NCBI GenBank assembly: GCA_913060505.1
Contig: CAJXRQ010000028.1
Span: 1 to 36,945 of the forward strand
Direction of reading: 5' to 3'
DNA length: 36,945 nt
DNA from: an uncultured Desulfovibrio sp.
GTDB taxonomy: Bacteria; Desulfobacterota; Desulfovibrionia; Desulfovibrionales; Desulfovibrionaceae
Part shown: positions 1 through 7,223 of the stretch, in pieces
Layout: the number at the start of each line of letters is the position of its first letter
How positions within the stretch are numbered: the first letter of the stretch is position 1
Position numbers and translations under genes: made by a program
The notes under the pieces: model-generated
Seen by the model: the letters and a program-made list of their open reading frames with translations, nothing else
What the model was told of the DNA's origin: nothing
Database searches by the model: none

Positions 1-183
1 CACGTCCGTATCCTCGCCAATGGACTTGGCGAACAGTTCGGTTTTTTCCAGCACGGGCAGGCGCAACTCGCCGAATCCGTACCGCCCGAACACCTCACGG
101 GCCGTATTTTCCAAAAAGGTGAACACGCCCGCATCTTTGGGGAACATGTCCGCAAAACCCTTGATCTTTTGAATCTTCGCCAT
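1..183 (-). CDS. hisS: Histidyl-tRNA synthetase, N-terminal fragment cut by the window edge
   Basis: Sixty-one codons run from an ATG at 183 to the window edge with no stop. The protein starts MAKIQKIKGFADMFPKD, and further on has GRYGFGELRLPVLEKTELF. This is the usual opening of class II histidyl-tRNA synthetases, including the G-F-x-D-x-x-P and P-x-x-E-x-x-x-L-F segments of motif 1. The enzyme charges tRNA-His in the cytoplasm. A second ATG seven bases upstream is out of frame. The ribosome binding site is weak (TGGAA before the start). Only the first part of the usual 410-430 residues is present, so catalytic motifs 2 and 3 cannot be checked. It is the first gene reading leftward after a long gene-free stretch, so its promoter should lie in 184-320. 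Confidence 0.9.
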   Translation of the reverse strand, partial: MAKIQKIKGFADMFPKDAGVFTFLENTAREVFGRYGFGELRLPVLEKTELFAKSIGEDTDV

Positions 184-227
184 CGTTCATTCCAGTATAT
201 ATAAGATTACGCCGCGGGAAACGAATT

Positions 228-256
228 TGGTTATTCCATCCGGTCAGGATTGTCAA
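228..256 (-). promoter_or_regulatory. Possible sigma-70 promoter for hisS
   Basis: On the minus strand a perfect -35 box TTGACA (251-256) is followed by 17 bases and the poor -10 match TAACCA (228-233). It lies 45 to 75 bases upstream of the hisS start. A TATATATACT string at about 196-205 could be an alternative -10 box but leaves almost no leader. Only the -35 box is convincing. Confidence 0.3.
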
Positions 257-320
257 AGGATAGGAAGGGTGGAGGGGAGGATAGAGGGAGATGGCTATGG
301 TGTGGTTTGGGAATAAGGCT

Positions 321-401
321 GTTGCGCTGACGCGCAGTCGCAAGAAGTCATAGCTTTTCAGGAAGTCATGGTTTCTCTGTTTGAAGTTGCGCTGACGCGC
401 A
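321..401 (+). repeat. 16-bp direct repeat, two copies 65 bp apart
   Basis: GTTGCGCTGACGCGCA occurs at 321-336 and again at 386-401. The core GCGC-TGAC-GCGC can fold on itself. A shorter GAAGTCAT is also repeated between the copies (344-351 and 362-369). Two copies are too few for a CRISPR array. Confidence 0.6.
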
Positions 402-435
402 ATGCAACACCATATGAACTTTTTTATTCAAGATT

Positions 436-485
436 TCGCCCTCCAGGGCGACCTTCTTTTTTCGCTAGCGCAGGAAAAAAGGAGG
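436..485. repeat. Tandem hairpin unit
   Basis: Two hairpins abut. The first is a perfect 7-bp inverted repeat, TCGCCCT (436-442) and AGGGCGA (445-451), with a 2-base loop. The second has arms 452-463 and 474-485: a C-T-rich arm with six T and a G-A-rich arm with six A, pairing over 12 positions with one G-T wobble. The T/A-armed design matches the hairpin at 901-934, so both may belong to one repeat family. Confidence 0.6.
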
Positions 486-554
486 CAAAAAACTGCGCTT
501 TACCACGCAATACCCCCGTTCACTCTCGGCAAGTGTCGCAAACCTTCGCTTCGG

Positions 555-571
555 GCCGATCTTTGATCGGC
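555..571. repeat. Perfect 7-bp inverted repeat
   Basis: GCCGATC (555-561), loop TTT, GATCGGC (565-571). It sits in the gene-free stretch and has no T-run next to it, so it is not a typical terminator. Confidence 0.5.
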
Positions 572-900
572 TTATCCTCCGCTTGGTTAAACGGCACTAG
601 GCCTCGTGTGCTTAAGCGGGGTCTGTAAAAAATTAACGATCTTCTGACGAACAAATGGCAAAAAATAAGAACAGAAAGATACGTTCGATTACCAAACAAA
701 TAAAACACGTACTTGCTGCGACAGACAGAAAAAGGATCACCTGCAAATTCCGTTTGGAGCACGAGCCATCAGTTCGCCAAGCGATGCAGGGAACACCGGA
801 TCACTCGGAGCGACAGCGACCGTGATCCGACCCAAAATCGCTTGCCGCGAACTGCGGCGAGGACTTCACAGGACGGGACGGGATACATGCAGCTTTTTTG

Positions 901-934
901 CTTACTTTTTTTCTGCTTCGGCAAAAAAAGTAAG
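901..934. terminator. Long T/A-armed hairpin downstream of araC, possible bidirectional terminator
   Basis: The arms CTTACTTTTTTT (901-912) and AAAAAAAGTAAG (923-934) are perfect 12-base complements. The centre can pair further as TGC-TTCG-GCA, giving a TTCG tetraloop. It begins 29 bases past the araC stop codon on the minus strand, where a terminator would be expected, and T-runs are built into the arms. It may equally be a copy of the intergenic repeat seen at 452-485. Confidence 0.45.
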
Positions 935-962
935 TCGGCCCGAATGGGACGAAATCATCCCC

Positions 963-1784
963 CTACTCGGCATGCGCCTGCGCATACTGCCCCGGAGTCA
1001 TACCCATGGTGCGCTTGAAGGCCCGCGACAAATGGCTCTGATCCGAAAAACCGCACTCCACAGCCACTTGCGCGGCAGGTTCACCCTCGGCCAACATCTT
1101 TTTGGCATGCCGCACCCGGCGCGAAACCTGATATTCGTGCGGCGGCAATCCCACCCGTGCCGTAAACATACGGCTCAAATGAAAAGGACTCAATCCGGCC
1201 TCGTGCCCCAGCTCCTCCAGAGAAATTGCGTGAGCAAAATTGGCGTTCAAAAAAACGCGGGCACGGGTCACGGCTTCCGGCTCGTCCGTCATGGGCGCGG
1301 GTGGCATATCCGCATATTCATCCAGCAACCGGGAGAGAATATCCAGATACAAGGCTTGGGATTCCAGTGGATCGCCATGCCGCAACGTGACTTCCGCCAA
1401 CCGGGCAATCATGCCGTACAGCCGGGTGTCATCAATGACCATGTCGTGAATGACCGGAGCCGGTTCCTGAGGCAAATCCATGGCTTCCAACGCATGGGCC
1501 AATGCTTCCGGCTCCACGCTGAACATGACGTAAGAACACGGGCCTTCCATGCCGCAGGCATGTACCTCACGAGGATTGATGGCCATGACCTGCCCGGTCC
1601 GCACAGTCCGGCGTTCTTCACCGGACAAAAAGTCCCGGCTCCCTTCGAGAACAACCCCGAAGCAAAGCGAATCATGAGCATGGCGCGATACGCTCCGGCT
1701 CACGCTTTCTGCATGAATCAGGCCCACGCCCGGCAGGGCCGGGACACGCATGTAATTGAGTCCGTCCTTGTAAGCTTGCTTCAT
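963..1784 (-). CDS. AraC-family transcriptional regulator
   Basis: A 273-residue DNA-binding regulator. The N-terminal half resembles the AraC-type sensing cupin (histidine-rich SRHAHDSLCFGVVLEG, then a G-Q-V-M-A-I-N-P-R-E-V-H strand). The last 100 residues form the double helix-turn-helix, with ISLEELGHEAGLSPFHLSRMF and, near the end, a conserved G-F-S-D-Q-S-H-L-S-R-A-F-K stretch followed by G-M-T-P-G-Q-Y. I take the ATG at 1784, which has GGGAGGG just before it. A longer frame from a TTG at 1811 overlaps the cupin gene and lacks a site. The start is seven bases after the stop of the small cupin gene, so the two are surely co-transcribed. It probably controls this cluster or itself. The ligand is unknown. 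Confidence 0.85.
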   Translation of the reverse strand: MKQAYKDGLNYMRVPALPGVGLIHAESVSRSVSRHAHDSLCFGVVLEGSRDFLSGEERRTVRTGQVMAINPREVHACGMEGPCSYVMFSVEPEALAHALEAMDLPQEPAPVIHDMVIDDTRLYGMIARLAEVTLRHGDPLESQALYLDILSRLLDEYADMPPAPMTDEPEAVTRARVFLNANFAHAISLEELGHEAGLSPFHLSRMFTARVGLPPHEYQVSRRVRHAKKMLAEGEPAAQVAVECGFSDQSHLSRAFKRTMGMTPGQYAQAHAE

Positions 1785-1791
1785 GCCCTCC

Positions 1792-2148
1792 CTATACCAG
1801 AGCGGGTACAAACTTGGCGAGGATCTTCAGGCCGTTTTCCCCTGCCAGAACTTCATGCTCCTCGCCCATGGGCATCACGGCGCTCACACCCGGAGCATAC
1901 CTGATGGATTTGCCAGACAGCACGCACGAGCCATCACCTTCTGCAACTTCATGCAGCTCACATTGAGTCTCATGGATGTGCAGACCGATGGAACAGCCCG
2001 GTTCAATACGAACCAGATGCGCGGAAAACGCATTGCCGGTATCCGCACCGCAGGTGGTTGTCTTGAGAAACACACCCTTGAATGACGGGTGCGGATTCCA
2101 TTGGCCGGAACAGATTTTGTCGAGATTGTCGAAAATGGATGTACTCAT
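1792..2148 (-). CDS. Small single-domain cupin protein
   Basis: A 118-residue protein with one cupin barrel. The metal-binding motif reads G-L-H-I-H followed by E and then E-V-A-E-G, matching G-x5-H-x-H-x3-4-E-x6-G. The second motif is P-M-G-E-E-H-E near the end. Such proteins bind a metal or a small ligand, and the reaction cannot be told from the sequence. The ATG at 2148 has an excellent AGGAGGA eight bases upstream. It lies 69 bases after the HD-GYP gene and seven bases before araC, in the same direction. A free cupin next to an AraC regulator that carries its own sensing cupin suggests a shared small-molecule theme, which is inference. Confidence 0.8.
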   Translation of the reverse strand: MSTSIFDNLDKICSGQWNPHPSFKGVFLKTTTCGADTGNAFSAHLVRIEPGCSIGLHIHETQCELHEVAEGDGSCVLSGKSIRYAPGVSAVMPMGEEHEVLAGENGLKILAKFVPALV

Positions 2149-2217
2149 GAATGGTTCCTCCTTTTTCTGGAACCTGCCTCATGAGCATGCGAAAGGGATT
2201 GGACGATCCTGCTGTTT

Positions 2218-2997
2218 TCAGTCTGCCATGCCGTTTTCTTCGACATCTTCCATAAAGGCTTCCACCACGGCAGGATCCAAAGCGCCGGATTCGGCCATAG
2301 AACCGAGAATGGACAACGCGACTTCCGCAGGGCGGCCACGCTGATACGGGCGGTCCGTGGTCATGGCGTCAAAGCAGTCCGTTACGGCCAGAATACGCGC
2401 ACCCAGGGGAATCTGCTCTGCCTCCAGCCCCCGAGGATACCCGCGCCCGTCCAGCCGTTCATGATGGGCGTAAACGTAGTCCAGCACAGGGCCGAGATAG
2501 TCCAGGCCGGAAAGGATGTCGTAGCCCCATTGCGGATGGCTTCGAATTTCCAGCATCATGGCCTCGCTCATGCCCATTTCCTCGCCGCAAAACATGCGGT
2601 CGCTGAAACCGATCTTGCCGATGTCGTGCAGAATCCCGGCCACTCGGACATCTTCCACGTCCTTTTCATCCAGCCCCATCCGCCGGGCAAGGCGCTCGCT
2701 ATACACGCCCACACGCTCGCCATGGCCTTCGGTATATTCGTCACGGCGGCCAAGAGCTACAGCAATGGAGGTCACAGTTTTCAGTGAGTTTTGCTTGATG
2801 CGCTCCAACAACTGCTCAAGACGAAATTCCCTGGCCTCGATCTTGACCATCATCATGCCCACGGCCTCGGCCAACTCCTGAACCTCGGGCGGATATTCGG
2901 GACCGGTCAGCTCCATGATCTCGTCGGAGTAGTTTCCTGCGGCGATCTCCTGAATGATGCGCATAAGCCGTTTACCGGCGTTCTTGCTATTCACCAT
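2218..2997 (-). CDS. HD-GYP domain protein, probable cyclic di-GMP phosphodiesterase
   Basis: A 259-residue soluble protein. Residues 10-70 form a HAMP-like/coiled segment without any membrane helix. The HD-GYP domain follows: DEYTEGHGERV (86-96), HDIGK (124-128), HHERLDGRGYP (178-188) and DCFDAMTTDRPYQRG. All metal ligands and the GYP triplet of active cyclic di-GMP hydrolases are present. The ATG at 2997 is chosen because GTGAGG precedes it. It lies seven bases after the stop of the NmrA-like gene, while a longer frame would run inside that gene. It has no sensor domain or receiver domain, so its input must come from a partner or from expression level. Confidence 0.85.
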   Translation of the reverse strand: MVNSKNAGKRLMRIIQEIAAGNYSDEIMELTGPEYPPEVQELAEAVGMMMVKIEAREFRLEQLLERIKQNSLKTVTSIAVALGRRDEYTEGHGERVGVYSERLARRMGLDEKDVEDVRVAGILHDIGKIGFSDRMFCGEEMGMSEAMMLEIRSHPQWGYDILSGLDYLGPVLDYVYAHHERLDGRGYPRGLEAEQIPLGARILAVTDCFDAMTTDRPYQRGRPAEVALSILGSMAESGALDPAVVEAFMEDVEENGMAD

Positions 2998-3004
2998 GGC
3001 AACC

Positions 3005-3874
3005 TCACCGCAGCTCCCCGGCATGTTCCCGGGCAAATTCAGCAAAGGTTTTCGGCTGATTGCCGGTCAGGAACTGCACTGCACCTGTGGCGTTCCAGGC
3101 CATGTCACGCCGAATGATCCGAGAACGGCTCACCAGCATTTCCACCACCCAGGGGGCCACACCGGCATCAACAAGGGTCTGTGAATATTCAGCCTCGGCC
3201 AGTCCTTCCCAACCCACTTCCTTTTGCGCGGCATCCGTGAGCAGCCCGGCCAAATCCTGCCCGGAAAGCGGTTCCGGACCGGTCAGGGCGTAGGTCTTGC
3301 CGGCGTGCTCGCCTCCGGCTTCCAACACGGAGCAAACACATGTCCCAAGGTCGTTGGCGTCCATAAAGCTGACCTGTGCATCGCCGTGGGCCATGCGAAT
3401 TACGGATTCTTCCCGAACAATTGCACTTTGGTTCTCAAACACTTCCTGCATGAACATGTTGGGACGCAACACAGTAAAAGGAATACCGGATTCCTCGGCC
3501 ATCAGATCGACAAAGCCATACTCCCGGCCCAGCCGCCAGTGAGCGTCAAAGGAAGCGCCCATGCAGGAAATGCTGACCACATGCCTGACTCCGGCTTTGG
3601 ATGCGGCCTTGATGGCGTTACTGCCGACTTTCTTCATATTCTCGGCCAGAGGCACGGCCAGCACCAGAGCCTCGCACCCCTGCATGGCTTCAAGCAGGCT
3701 TTGCGGATCGGATTCATCCACGCTGTGCGTCCATTGTACGCCCGGCAGACTTATATCGCCGCCGTTCATGCCTTCGCGCAGAACTGCGGCGGTCACGGCA
3801 TGCCCTCTGGCGGACAATTCTTCCACAATCGCCACTCCGGCCCGGGTAGCGGCATCCGTTACAAATACATTCAT
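3005..3874 (-). CDS. NmrA-like / atypical short-chain dehydrogenase family protein
   Basis: A 289-residue protein with a Rossmann-like start (MNVFVTDAATRAGVAIVEEL), a V-V-S-I-S-C-M-G-A-S strand and the I-P-F-T-V-L-R-P-N-M-F-M-Q stretch typical of the NmrA group. NmrA-like proteins bind NAD(P) as redox sensors or act as quinone or isoflavone reductases. Here the usual G-A-T-G-x-x-G loop is replaced by D-A-A-T-R-A-G, so nucleotide binding may be altered. The start at 3874 follows AGGGGA. An upstream extension of the frame to 4228 overlaps pnuC and is not real. It is the first gene of a four-gene minus-strand run and diverges from pnuC. Confidence 0.75.
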   Translation of the reverse strand: MNVFVTDAATRAGVAIVEELSARGHAVTAAVLREGMNGGDISLPGVQWTHSVDESDPQSLLEAMQGCEALVLAVPLAENMKKVGSNAIKAASKAGVRHVVSISCMGASFDAHWRLGREYGFVDLMAEESGIPFTVLRPNMFMQEVFENQSAIVREESVIRMAHGDAQVSFMDANDLGTCVCSVLEAGGEHAGKTYALTGPEPLSGQDLAGLLTDAAQKEVGWEGLAEAEYSQTLVDAGVAPWVVEMLVSRSRIIRRDMAWNATGAVQFLTGNQPKTFAEFAREHAGELR

Positions 3875-4043
3875 GAAAATCCCCTGCGTTATCGTTCTCG
3901 GGGGCACTCTAAGTCTTCTGGGCTTCGAACTCAACACGTTGCACAGGCTTCTCCCGGAAAACCGCCGCACGTCTTTTACCTTTACAGCCCGGCAAGGCTT
4001 GGCTATCAGGCGCAAAACCGGAATAGAACAAGGAACTCCTTTC

Positions 4044-4667
4044 ATGGATCTGATCGCAAACGCCGCAGGCATGGTCATGGACTTCATTTCTGCAATGGGA
4101 ACGGGAGAAAAAGTCTCCACCCTGACAGGTTTGATATATATCGTACTGAGCGTGCGCCAGAACCCGCTATGCTGGCCGTTCGGAATCGTCAGCGTGGCTA
4201 TCTGGATGATCATCGTGTTCACGGGCAAGTTGTATATGGACGCCTTTCTGCAACTGGTCTATGTGCTACTGGGTTTTTACGGCTGGTATCAATGGCTGCG
4301 GGGCGGCGCGGACAGCACCCCCCTTCCGGTCCGCCGGGTATCCGCACGCCTCTGGGCATGGATGGGCGGACTCGGGCTGATCGTCACCATCCCACTGGGC
4401 CTGTTTTCCCAGCACATTTTGCACGCGTCCTTCCCGTGGTGGGATACTGTGACCACGGTGCTCAGTCTCATGGCCCAATACCTGCTGGCGAAAAAATATC
4501 TGGAGAACTGGGTGCTATGGATCGTGGCGGACGCCCTGTACGTCTGGATATATATTGCCAAAGGCTGGCCCGGCTATTCCATGCTCATGGGAATATACAC
4601 GGTCATGGCCGCAATCGGGCTGGCAGGCTGGTATCGCAGCATGCGGAGCGGCGAGGCCGTGGCATGA
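4044..4667 (+). CDS. pnuC: Nicotinamide riboside transporter PnuC
   Basis: A 207-residue inner-membrane protein, nearly all hydrophobic segments. It shows the PnuC hallmarks: an early S-V-R-Q-N-P-L-C-W-P-F-G stretch, the substrate-site motif W-x-x-W in FYGWYQWLRG, and the ending ENWVLWIVADALYVWIYIAKGW. PnuC lets nicotinamide riboside into the cell by facilitated diffusion, and phosphorylation inside traps it. The start at 4044 has AAGGA about nine bases upstream; a longer reading frame overlaps the NmrA-like gene. The stop overlaps the kinase start as ATGA, so translation is coupled. I saw no recognisable riboswitch in the 169-base divergent spacer. Confidence 0.92.
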   Translation: MDLIANAAGMVMDFISAMGTGEKVSTLTGLIYIVLSVRQNPLCWPFGIVSVAIWMIIVFTGKLYMDAFLQLVYVLLGFYGWYQWLRGGADSTPLPVRRVSARLWAWMGGLGLIVTIPLGLFSQHILHASFPWWDTVTTVLSLMAQYLLAKKYLENWVLWIVADALYVWIYIAKGWPGYSMLMGIYTVMAAIGLAGWYRSMRSGEAVA

Positions 4668-5203
4668 GCACGACAGTCGGCCATACGCCTGTGCGCATTG
4701 TGCTGACCGGATCGGAATGTACCGGCAAGTCCACACTGGCCAAGGCCCTGGCCGACCATTACGGTGTCGGCTTCGTGCCGGAATATCTGCGCGAATATTT
4801 CGAACAGGCTGGCGGAACCCTCACTATTGAGGACGCCGTTCCCATCGCCAAAGGCCAGTTGGCCGGAGAGAATGTCCTTGAGAAGTGTGGAACCTCTCCC
4901 CTGATTTGCGACACCAACGCCCTCAGTTCCGTGGTCTATTCCCGCTACTATTACGGCGCATGTCCCGCATGGATCGAAGAAATCCTCGAACAGCGCACAT
5001 ACCATCACTATTTGCTCTGCCACATTGACGTGCCGTGGCAAGCGGACGGGCAGCGGGACAGGCCCGAACTGCGGGAAGACATGCAGACCATGTTCGAAAA
5101 GGAACTGCAACGCAGAAGCCTCCCGTACACCCCTCTGTCCAGTTCACATGAGCAACGGCTGGCCAAGGCCATCGCCATTATCGACCGGCTGCTGAACGCC
5201 TGA
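4664..5203 (+). CDS. NadR-type ribosylnicotinamide kinase (AAA_28 ATPase)
   Basis: A 179-residue P-loop kinase. The Walker A motif is GSECTGKST (16-24). The segments VPEYLREYFEQAGG and CDTNALSSVVYSRYYYG match the C-terminal kinase domain of NadR. It should phosphorylate nicotinamide riboside to NMN in the cytoplasm. The N-terminal helix-turn-helix and NMN adenylyltransferase domains of full NadR are absent, so NAD synthesis needs a separate adenylyltransferase. The start overlaps the pnuC stop by four bases, which supports a transport-and-trap pair. It ends eight bases from the converging SGNH-like gene, with no visible terminator between. Confidence 0.85.
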   Translation: MSTTVGHTPVRIVLTGSECTGKSTLAKALADHYGVGFVPEYLREYFEQAGGTLTIEDAVPIAKGQLAGENVLEKCGTSPLICDTNALSSVVYSRYYYGACPAWIEEILEQRTYHHYLLCHIDVPWQADGQRDRPELREDMQTMFEKELQRRSLPYTPLSSSHEQRLAKAIAIIDRLLNA

Positions 5204-5211
5204 TTCCCTTT

Positions 5212-6069
5212 CTACTGCAACAGAAACAGACTGATTATGGGCAGGATGATGCCCATCTTCCGCGCTTCAAAGTTATTGATGGCGTCCACAATGGCCTGCG
5301 AAAAAATCGGCCCGGCCGTTTCATTGGCCAGAGTGTTGGGATGCGAATTGCTCCCGGTATGGCTTTTCTCATAATCATACTTGAGGCAATTTACCTTGCC
5401 CTGCGCCGGGTCAGTATCGCTCTCGGCCACAACGCCAAAAAAATCAAAAATGAAGATATTTGGATGCGGTTCGCCGTCTTCGGTCAAAAACTCGTTTTTG
5501 ACCCAATCCACGAACTCGGCAGCCCGGGCCGCGTTTTCATCGTTGGTGGCCAACCGATGCCGGGGCGCAAGCGTCCAGAACATGAACATCGTATCCGGGT
5601 AGGAATCCATGAGCTGCCGCAAGGCGCGGTACTGCAACTTGTAATTGCCGAGGGTCTTGGTTTCGGAGGCTACGTCAGGCGTGCCGGAATCGGCCCTGAT
5701 ATCCGCTCCCGGATAGCAATGCTTGAGAATGATCATGTCGTGGTCGGCCGCCAGCGAATCAAGGCACTCAATGCCGGACTGGGAAGAATCACAATGGCCG
5801 TCCACCCACAGATACCAATAATCGTAGGGATAGTTTTTCCATGCATACGGGCTGTTGGGATAGCCGCGTTGCGAAATGTTGTATTGGGTTCCATGGGCCG
5901 TGTTGTAGGCGTCAAACCAGTCGGAAACGCTCCCTTCGCTGTAGACGGCCCCACCTGTGGAATGGTGCAGAAAAAGAATGCTCACGGAATCAGCGGCGAA
6001 AGCAAACCCGGAAAATGCGAAGCTGAAAAACACAAACAGGCTGACATGGGCAAATGAAGCGGCATGCAT
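5212..6069 (-). CDS. Secreted SGNH-hydrolase-like protein of unknown function
   Basis: A 285-residue protein with a hydrophobic signal sequence ending AFA-A near residue 26. The mature part opens with SVSILFLHHSTGG, a pattern like the first block of SGNH esterases with Ser37 as the possible nucleophile. Close to the end is SNSHPN (His243), similar to the last block that carries the catalytic His. The body is rich in Tyr and Trp (NYPYDYWYLWVDG). After E-A-R-K the chain ends with a 14-residue hydrophobic tail, MGIILPIISLFLLQ, which could hold it in a membrane. GGAGGA lies eight bases before the ATG. The substrate is unknown and the family assignment is tentative. Confidence 0.6.
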   Translation of the reverse strand: MHAASFAHVSLFVFFSFAFSGFAFAADSVSILFLHHSTGGAVYSEGSVSDWFDAYNTAHGTQYNISQRGYPNSPYAWKNYPYDYWYLWVDGHCDSSQSGIECLDSLAADHDMIILKHCYPGADIRADSGTPDVASETKTLGNYKLQYRALRQLMDSYPDTMFMFWTLAPRHRLATNDENAARAAEFVDWVKNEFLTEDGEPHPNIFIFDFFGVVAESDTDPAQGKVNCLKYDYEKSHTGSNSHPNTLANETAGPIFSQAIVDAINNFEARKMGIILPIISLFLLQ

Positions 6070-6098
6070 GGGAACTTCCTCCGGTTATGGTTAATTGT

Positions 6099-6127
6099 CC
6101 CATATGCAACCGGGAGTCCGCCGTCAA
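6099..6127 (-). promoter_or_regulatory. Possible sigma-70 promoter for the SGNH-like gene
   Basis: On the minus strand TTGACG (6122-6127), 17 bases, then TATGGG (6099-6104), ending 29 bases before the ATG. The -35 box is good and the -10 box is moderate. It lies in the spacer after the asparaginase gene, so the SGNH-like gene may be transcribed alone. Confidence 0.3.
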
Positions 6128-6149
6128 ATCCCTACACATTTTTGCACAA

Positions 6150-7148
6150 TTAGTCGAAAAGGTGCTTCAATCCTTGACCATCCATTCCTGCGCCAAGGGC
6201 CAACATGAGCTTGATGCGCGCCTTGGCTCCTCCCAGACGACCGCACAGCAATACGCCCTTGTCCACAAGGTCGGCACCGCCGCCCGGATACCCATAAATG
6301 GGCCAGACGCCACCCTCGATGCAGCGGGTCGCCAGCACCACGGGAAGCCCTGCTTCAAGGCAGCGTTCTATGGCGGGTACAAGATTCGGAGGCACGTTAC
6401 CTGCGCCAAAGCCCTCGACAACCACGCCCTTTGCCCCGTTTTCCCGTACATGATCCAACATATTCGGCCCCATGCCAGTGAAACAGGTCAGCAAAACAAC
6501 CGAGGTTTCCGCATGGTCAGCCGCAATCTTCAATCCGGGTTCCGTAGACTGCGGACAACCGGCCAACACCACGGACTCGCCGGCCACATAGCCGACGACG
6601 CCAGCCTCGCGGGATTCGAATGCGTCCACATTCAGGGAATTGACCTTTACGGCCTCACGCGCCGGAAAAATACGGTCAGTCATGAGCACACAGGCTCCGG
6701 TTCCGGCAGGAAGCGGGAGAAGCACGGCGCGCACCGCATTGATCAGGTTGCGCAAACCGTCGTAACCGGACTCGGAGTAGTAGCGCATGGAACCCGTAAA
6801 AAGCACGGGTTTGGGCGATTGCACCACAAGGTCGGCCATGTAGGCAGATTCAGCCAACACGTCCGTGCCGTGCAACACCACGGCACCGAGAACGACATCC
6901 TCGTCCAGAGCAGCCTGAATATCCTTGCTCAACCGAAACATGTCCTCCGGCGTCATGTGCGGGCTGGGTTTGTCCGACCATCGCACGGGACGCAGGCGTA
7001 TTCCCTCGGGCTGAGGTGCGAGCTGATTGAGCAGGTTGGAAAAATTGCCGCCCGGAGCCACGCCGTGCACGCCCTCGGAAGGACTCATGCCGATAGTCCC
7101 GCCCGTAAAGAAAACCGCCACTTCGCCATGTGCGCTCATGCTTGTCAT
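6150..7148 (-). CDS. L-asparaginase, cytoplasmic (type I-like)
   Basis: A 332-residue enzyme that splits asparagine into aspartate and ammonium. The first active-site motif is FFTGGTIG with the nucleophile Thr18. The second is HGTD (93-96), providing Thr95 and Asp96. The Lys of the usual triad is probably in AREAVKVNS. The residues after HGTD are V-L-A-E rather than the common T-M-x-E. No signal peptide is seen, so it acts in the cytoplasm. The ATG at 7148 follows GGAGG by six bases; a TTG-started extension lacks a site. It lies 75 bases downstream of glnD in the same direction, which fits a role in internal nitrogen supply. Confidence 0.88.
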   Translation of the reverse strand: MTSMSAHGEVAVFFTGGTIGMSPSEGVHGVAPGGNFSNLLNQLAPQPEGIRLRPVRWSDKPSPHMTPEDMFRLSKDIQAALDEDVVLGAVVLHGTDVLAESAYMADLVVQSPKPVLFTGSMRYYSESGYDGLRNLINAVRAVLLPLPAGTGACVLMTDRIFPAREAVKVNSLNVDAFESREAGVVGYVAGESVVLAGCPQSTEPGLKIAADHAETSVVLLTCFTGMGPNMLDHVRENGAKGVVVEGFGAGNVPPNLVPAIERCLEAGLPVVLATRCIEGGVWPIYGYPGGGADLVDKGVLLCGRLGGAKARIKLMLALGAGMDGQGLKHLFD

Positions 7149-7223
7149 GAAAGACCTCCACTGTTGGTGTCGCTGGTGTGGCAAAGACGGAATGAAAAGG
7201 CAAGAAAAAGAGCGAATATGAGG

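Larger units (their letters stand above)
184..962. other. Gene-free stretch of about 780 bases with clustered inverted repeats
   Basis: No open reading frame here has a ribosome binding site or a recognisable product. The short ones (for example a plus-strand frame at 368-628) run through inverted repeats and look spurious. From left to right it holds the hisS upstream region, two copies of a 16-bp GC-rich direct repeat (321-336, 386-401), a paired hairpin unit (436-485), a perfect 7-bp hairpin (555-571), an AT-rich part (about 625-720), two further inverted repeats (798-828, 844-858) and a long T/A-armed hairpin (901-934). The make-up is like a decayed or composite intergenic repeat element; this is inference. 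Confidence 0.6.

Noticed and set aside
321..401. Start of a CRISPR array
   Set aside because: There are only two copies of a 16-bp repeat and no further evenly spaced units or cas genes.
368..628. 86-residue plus-strand frame in the gene-free stretch
   Set aside because: It runs through the direct repeat and the paired hairpins, has no ribosome binding site and reads as low-complexity, basic sequence.
822..1904. 360-residue plus-strand frame
   Set aside because: It lies opposite the AraC and cupin genes, which have clear family motifs and ribosome binding sites.
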